DNA of 64,000 bases, taken from assembly GCF_947632445.1 (NCBI RefSeq), contig NZ_CANRPM010000003.1, positions 1 to 64,000 of the forward strand. Direction: 5' to 3'. Shown one piece after another: positions 61,762-64,000 of this stretch (its first letter is position 1; each line of letters begins with the position of its first letter). The notes below the pieces were generated by a model that was not told the DNA's origin, did not search any database, and worked only from the letters and a program-made list of their open reading frames with translations. Origin of the DNA: an uncultured Bacteroides sp. (GTDB lineage Bacteria > Bacteroidota > Bacteroidia > Bacteroidales > Bacteroidaceae). Made by a program: the position numbers and the translations under genes.

Positions 61762-61960
61762 ACCCTATTTATTGCTATTTCCACTCGCTATTCCCTTACT
61801 CCGTCACGCAGCACTTTCTGAAGTCTTGACGCAGTGCTGCGTGAGGGTGTCATGCAGTGCTTTATGAGGAGGAGATGAAGCACATCGTCAGAGGGTCAGT
61901 AAGCACTTCGTCAGGCAGGAAGGGTCTGTCCGTGAAGAAAAACGGAAAAAACACGAAAGT
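61762..61960 (+). repeat. Dispersed ~190-bp repeat, copy 2 (inverted relative to copy 1)
   Basis: ccctatttattgctatttccactc.ctattcccttactcc.tcacgcagcact...; matches the reverse complement of 11500-11690. Confidence 0.75.
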
Positions 61961-61999
61961 GCTTATTCCGTGCCTTCTTACAGTCTGTACCTAAATATA

Positions 62000-63259
62000 T
62001 CAGTCAGCCTTATTTAGTAATCCTATAAAGTAACGACGCAAAACGATCCAATCGTAGTAAGGGCCCTCGGCGGCAGCAAGAGGCAGGTGCACTTCGCATT
62101 CATTGTGGAGCAGCTTCACAAGCACATCGCCCGCTGCATTGCGAAAGAAAATAAGTTGCAGATTAGCGGCCATCGGCGAAACGCGATAGTCTTGCCATGC
62201 CAAGTGGAACCTCTCAATATCTGCTTCACGACCGTCACACCCCTCTACTCTCATCAGGGCAAGCAAACGGATAAGATGGGTATCGTGCCCAAAACGAAGA
62301 TCTGCACAAGGTTTTCCTCCCGCAATAGCCCGATCGGCACTCTCTATAATATTACGCAACAATGCTGTTGCCTGACGAGGCATCAGTCCTTTGTTGAGCG
62401 GAGCAGCAGCATTGCACACGTACATACGGGCATTTACCACCTTCCACAGGCTCATCAGTTCATTATAGGTGAAGAGGTCAAAAAAAGCAACATCTTTCAG
62501 GTGGTCGCAGTTCTGCATGTCAATGGCAATCCAATAAAGGTCTTCCATCAGTCCCCGCTCCTGTGCATAGGACATGTGAACGGACGGAGTGACCAAAGCT
62601 TTCACAAAACGTTCCGGTTGTATCTGCTCGCGCGCGAAACGGTTGAAATCAGTCCGCCACACCGCCGTATCGGAACAGAAAGCCTCGGCTTCGGGCGACG
62701 TGTAGGCTATGTAATCCATGTAACGCTGATAGGCCCGACGACTGACGCGCAACTGCGGATTCTGCTCTTTTAAACTTTCAGTGAAATAACTCATGCTCAT
62801 AACGCAACGTAGTGACGTGGATGAACGGGCATCGACCACTGCACTGTCGGTAAAGACCGATGGAAATGATGTAAACATACGGCAGGCAATATCATGATGC
62901 TGACGTTCGCCCAGCGGCGTAATGTTACCGCTGCGTCCACGAACATCTTCCCACACCCGATGTAGGCGTCCGCAGACATCTTTGCCCAGCGGCGTAAGTG
63001 CACGTATTGCGGCCAGCGAGTCGAATACATCGACCACTCGCTTGTAATGTACGTCGTCGGTGCGCCAGCGGGAGCCGTGTCGTCCGTAATGTGAGATGTA
63101 AAATGCCTCAAAACCGGCAGGAGGCGGTGTCTGAGCAATAGTCGGGGCCGGATAAGCGAAATAAATACTCCCCAGTTCTTCGTTGGTGGGCCTCAGTTGT
63201 GCAGTGGCCATCCCCACTGCACATACGCATACATATAGAAAGGAAACAATTCTGTTCAA
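62000..63259 (-). CDS. Histidine-type phosphatase (MINPP/phytase-like)
   Basis: FYISHYGRHGSRW (RHG motif); signal peptide; DLRFGHDTHLIRLLALM (HD-type motif). Confidence 0.85.
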   Translation of the reverse strand: MNRIVSFLYVCVCAVGMATAQLRPTNEELGSIYFAYPAPTIAQTPPPAGFEAFYISHYGRHGSRWRTDDVHYKRVVDVFDSLAAIRALTPLGKDVCGRLHRVWEDVRGRSGNITPLGERQHHDIACRMFTSFPSVFTDSAVVDARSSTSLRCVMSMSYFTESLKEQNPQLRVSRRAYQRYMDYIAYTSPEAEAFCSDTAVWRTDFNRFAREQIQPERFVKALVTPSVHMSYAQERGLMEDLYWIAIDMQNCDHLKDVAFFDLFTYNELMSLWKVVNARMYVCNAAAPLNKGLMPRQATALLRNIIESADRAIAGGKPCADLRFGHDTHLIRLLALMRVEGCDGREADIERFHLAWQDYRVSPMAANLQLIFFRNAAGDVLVKLLHNECEVHLPLAAAEGPYYDWIVLRRYFIGLLNKAD

Positions 63260-63283
63260 AACATATCAGGAATTAAAGTTTAT

Positions 63284-64000
63284 TTATCTGACTACCACGA
63301 CGTTTGTCGAAGCCTTCTGTTTCAACAACTCACCGGAAGCCGCCACAGGCCGGGTGTCTCCCCACATCAAGCGGGGGTTACTGATAAAGATATCACTGGC
63401 CGTATCAATATAGAAACCATAAATTTTGTCGTTCACAAAACCTTCACCCACACAGGGTCGCTTGTCATATACACCACCCGGATAATCCGTCCGTTTCAAT
63501 AATTGAATATCAATATTGTCAAAATAGATATGATTTACCTTACTGGGCACATCTCCACCGACAAACACACCGTTTTCGCTGATGCACTTCACATTGGAGA
63601 ACCAGATGTGGCTTACTTCACCACAACGCCCTTCAGTGGCTCCTTTAGGAAACCGCCAACCGGCATCCTTATGGTCACCCACAGCACGAGGATAGGAAGT
63701 CACATAAATCGGCTCAGCCTTACCCCACCACACATCTGACCATAGATAACAATCAACAATCATATTGTCAAACACCACATTCGTTACAATACCTTCATCA
63801 CGATTCTGAATGCCAATGCCACGATTGCTGTCACGAATGATACAATTATTAAATAGAACATTATTGATAACATCCATATTTTCGGAACCGATTTTAATAG
63901 CGCAGGAACGAGATGTCATAGTACAGTTGGTCACAACAATATCTTCACAAGAACCGTATTCCTCGAATTCACGACGGTTTTTCAGGCAAATGCAGTCATC
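63284..64000 (-). CDS. Partial GH28-type polygalacturonase (5' part outside the window)
   Basis: DDCICLKNRREFEEYGSCEDIVVTNCTMTSRSCAIKIGSEN continues to the window edge; beta-helix repeats. Confidence 0.8.
   Translation of the reverse strand, partial: DDCICLKNRREFEEYGSCEDIVVTNCTMTSRSCAIKIGSENMDVINNVLFNNCIIRDSNRGIGIQNRDEGIVTNVVFDNMIVDCYLWSDVWWGKAEPIYVTSYPRAVGDHKDAGWRFPKGATEGRCGEVSHIWFSNVKCISENGVFVGGDVPSKVNHIYFDNIDIQLLKRTDYPGGVYDKRPCVGEGFVNDKIYGFYIDTASDIFISNPRLMWGDTRPVAASGELLKQKASTNVVVVR

Overview
This 64 kb window looks like a Bacteroidaceae chromosome segment (Bacteroides/Phocaeicola-like). The assignment is inferred from SusC/SusD pairs, promoters with TTTG at -33 and TAnnTTTG at -7, and gene content; I ran no database search. 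Housekeeping blocks include nadA, rdgB, leuS, lpd, dacB, a complete trp operon, an RND efflux operon, miaB, an aquaporin, kduI/kduD, xth and tRNA-Gln(UUG). Accessory DNA is concentrated between nadA (ends 2250) and rdgB (starts 22397). It holds a defence-type operon (XRE regulator, PLD-SNF2 helicase, Eco57I-like methylase, membrane protein), an AAA/DUF4143 ATPase, MITE-like repeats and a GH18 SusC/D locus. The strongest observations are: (1) a trp leader upstream of trpB encoding a 30-aa peptide with three consecutive Trp codons (YWWW), followed by an intrinsic terminator, which has the architecture of classical ribosome-mediated attenuation; (2) a ~1.48 kb composite unit at 51574-53052, made of two 246-bp MITE-like elements and flanked by an ATTGA direct repeat. 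That unit carries the last ~24 codons of a second, related Eco57I-like methylase plus an intact uncharacterised ORF. Others are a tandemly duplicated promoter/leader in front of susC, three 22-bp-phased TTTACTCAAAT iterons upstream of the ATPase gene, a MITE with perfect 19-bp inverted repeats, a dispersed repeat in inverted orientation 50 kb apart, and an atypical trp gene order (B-E-C-F-G-D-A).
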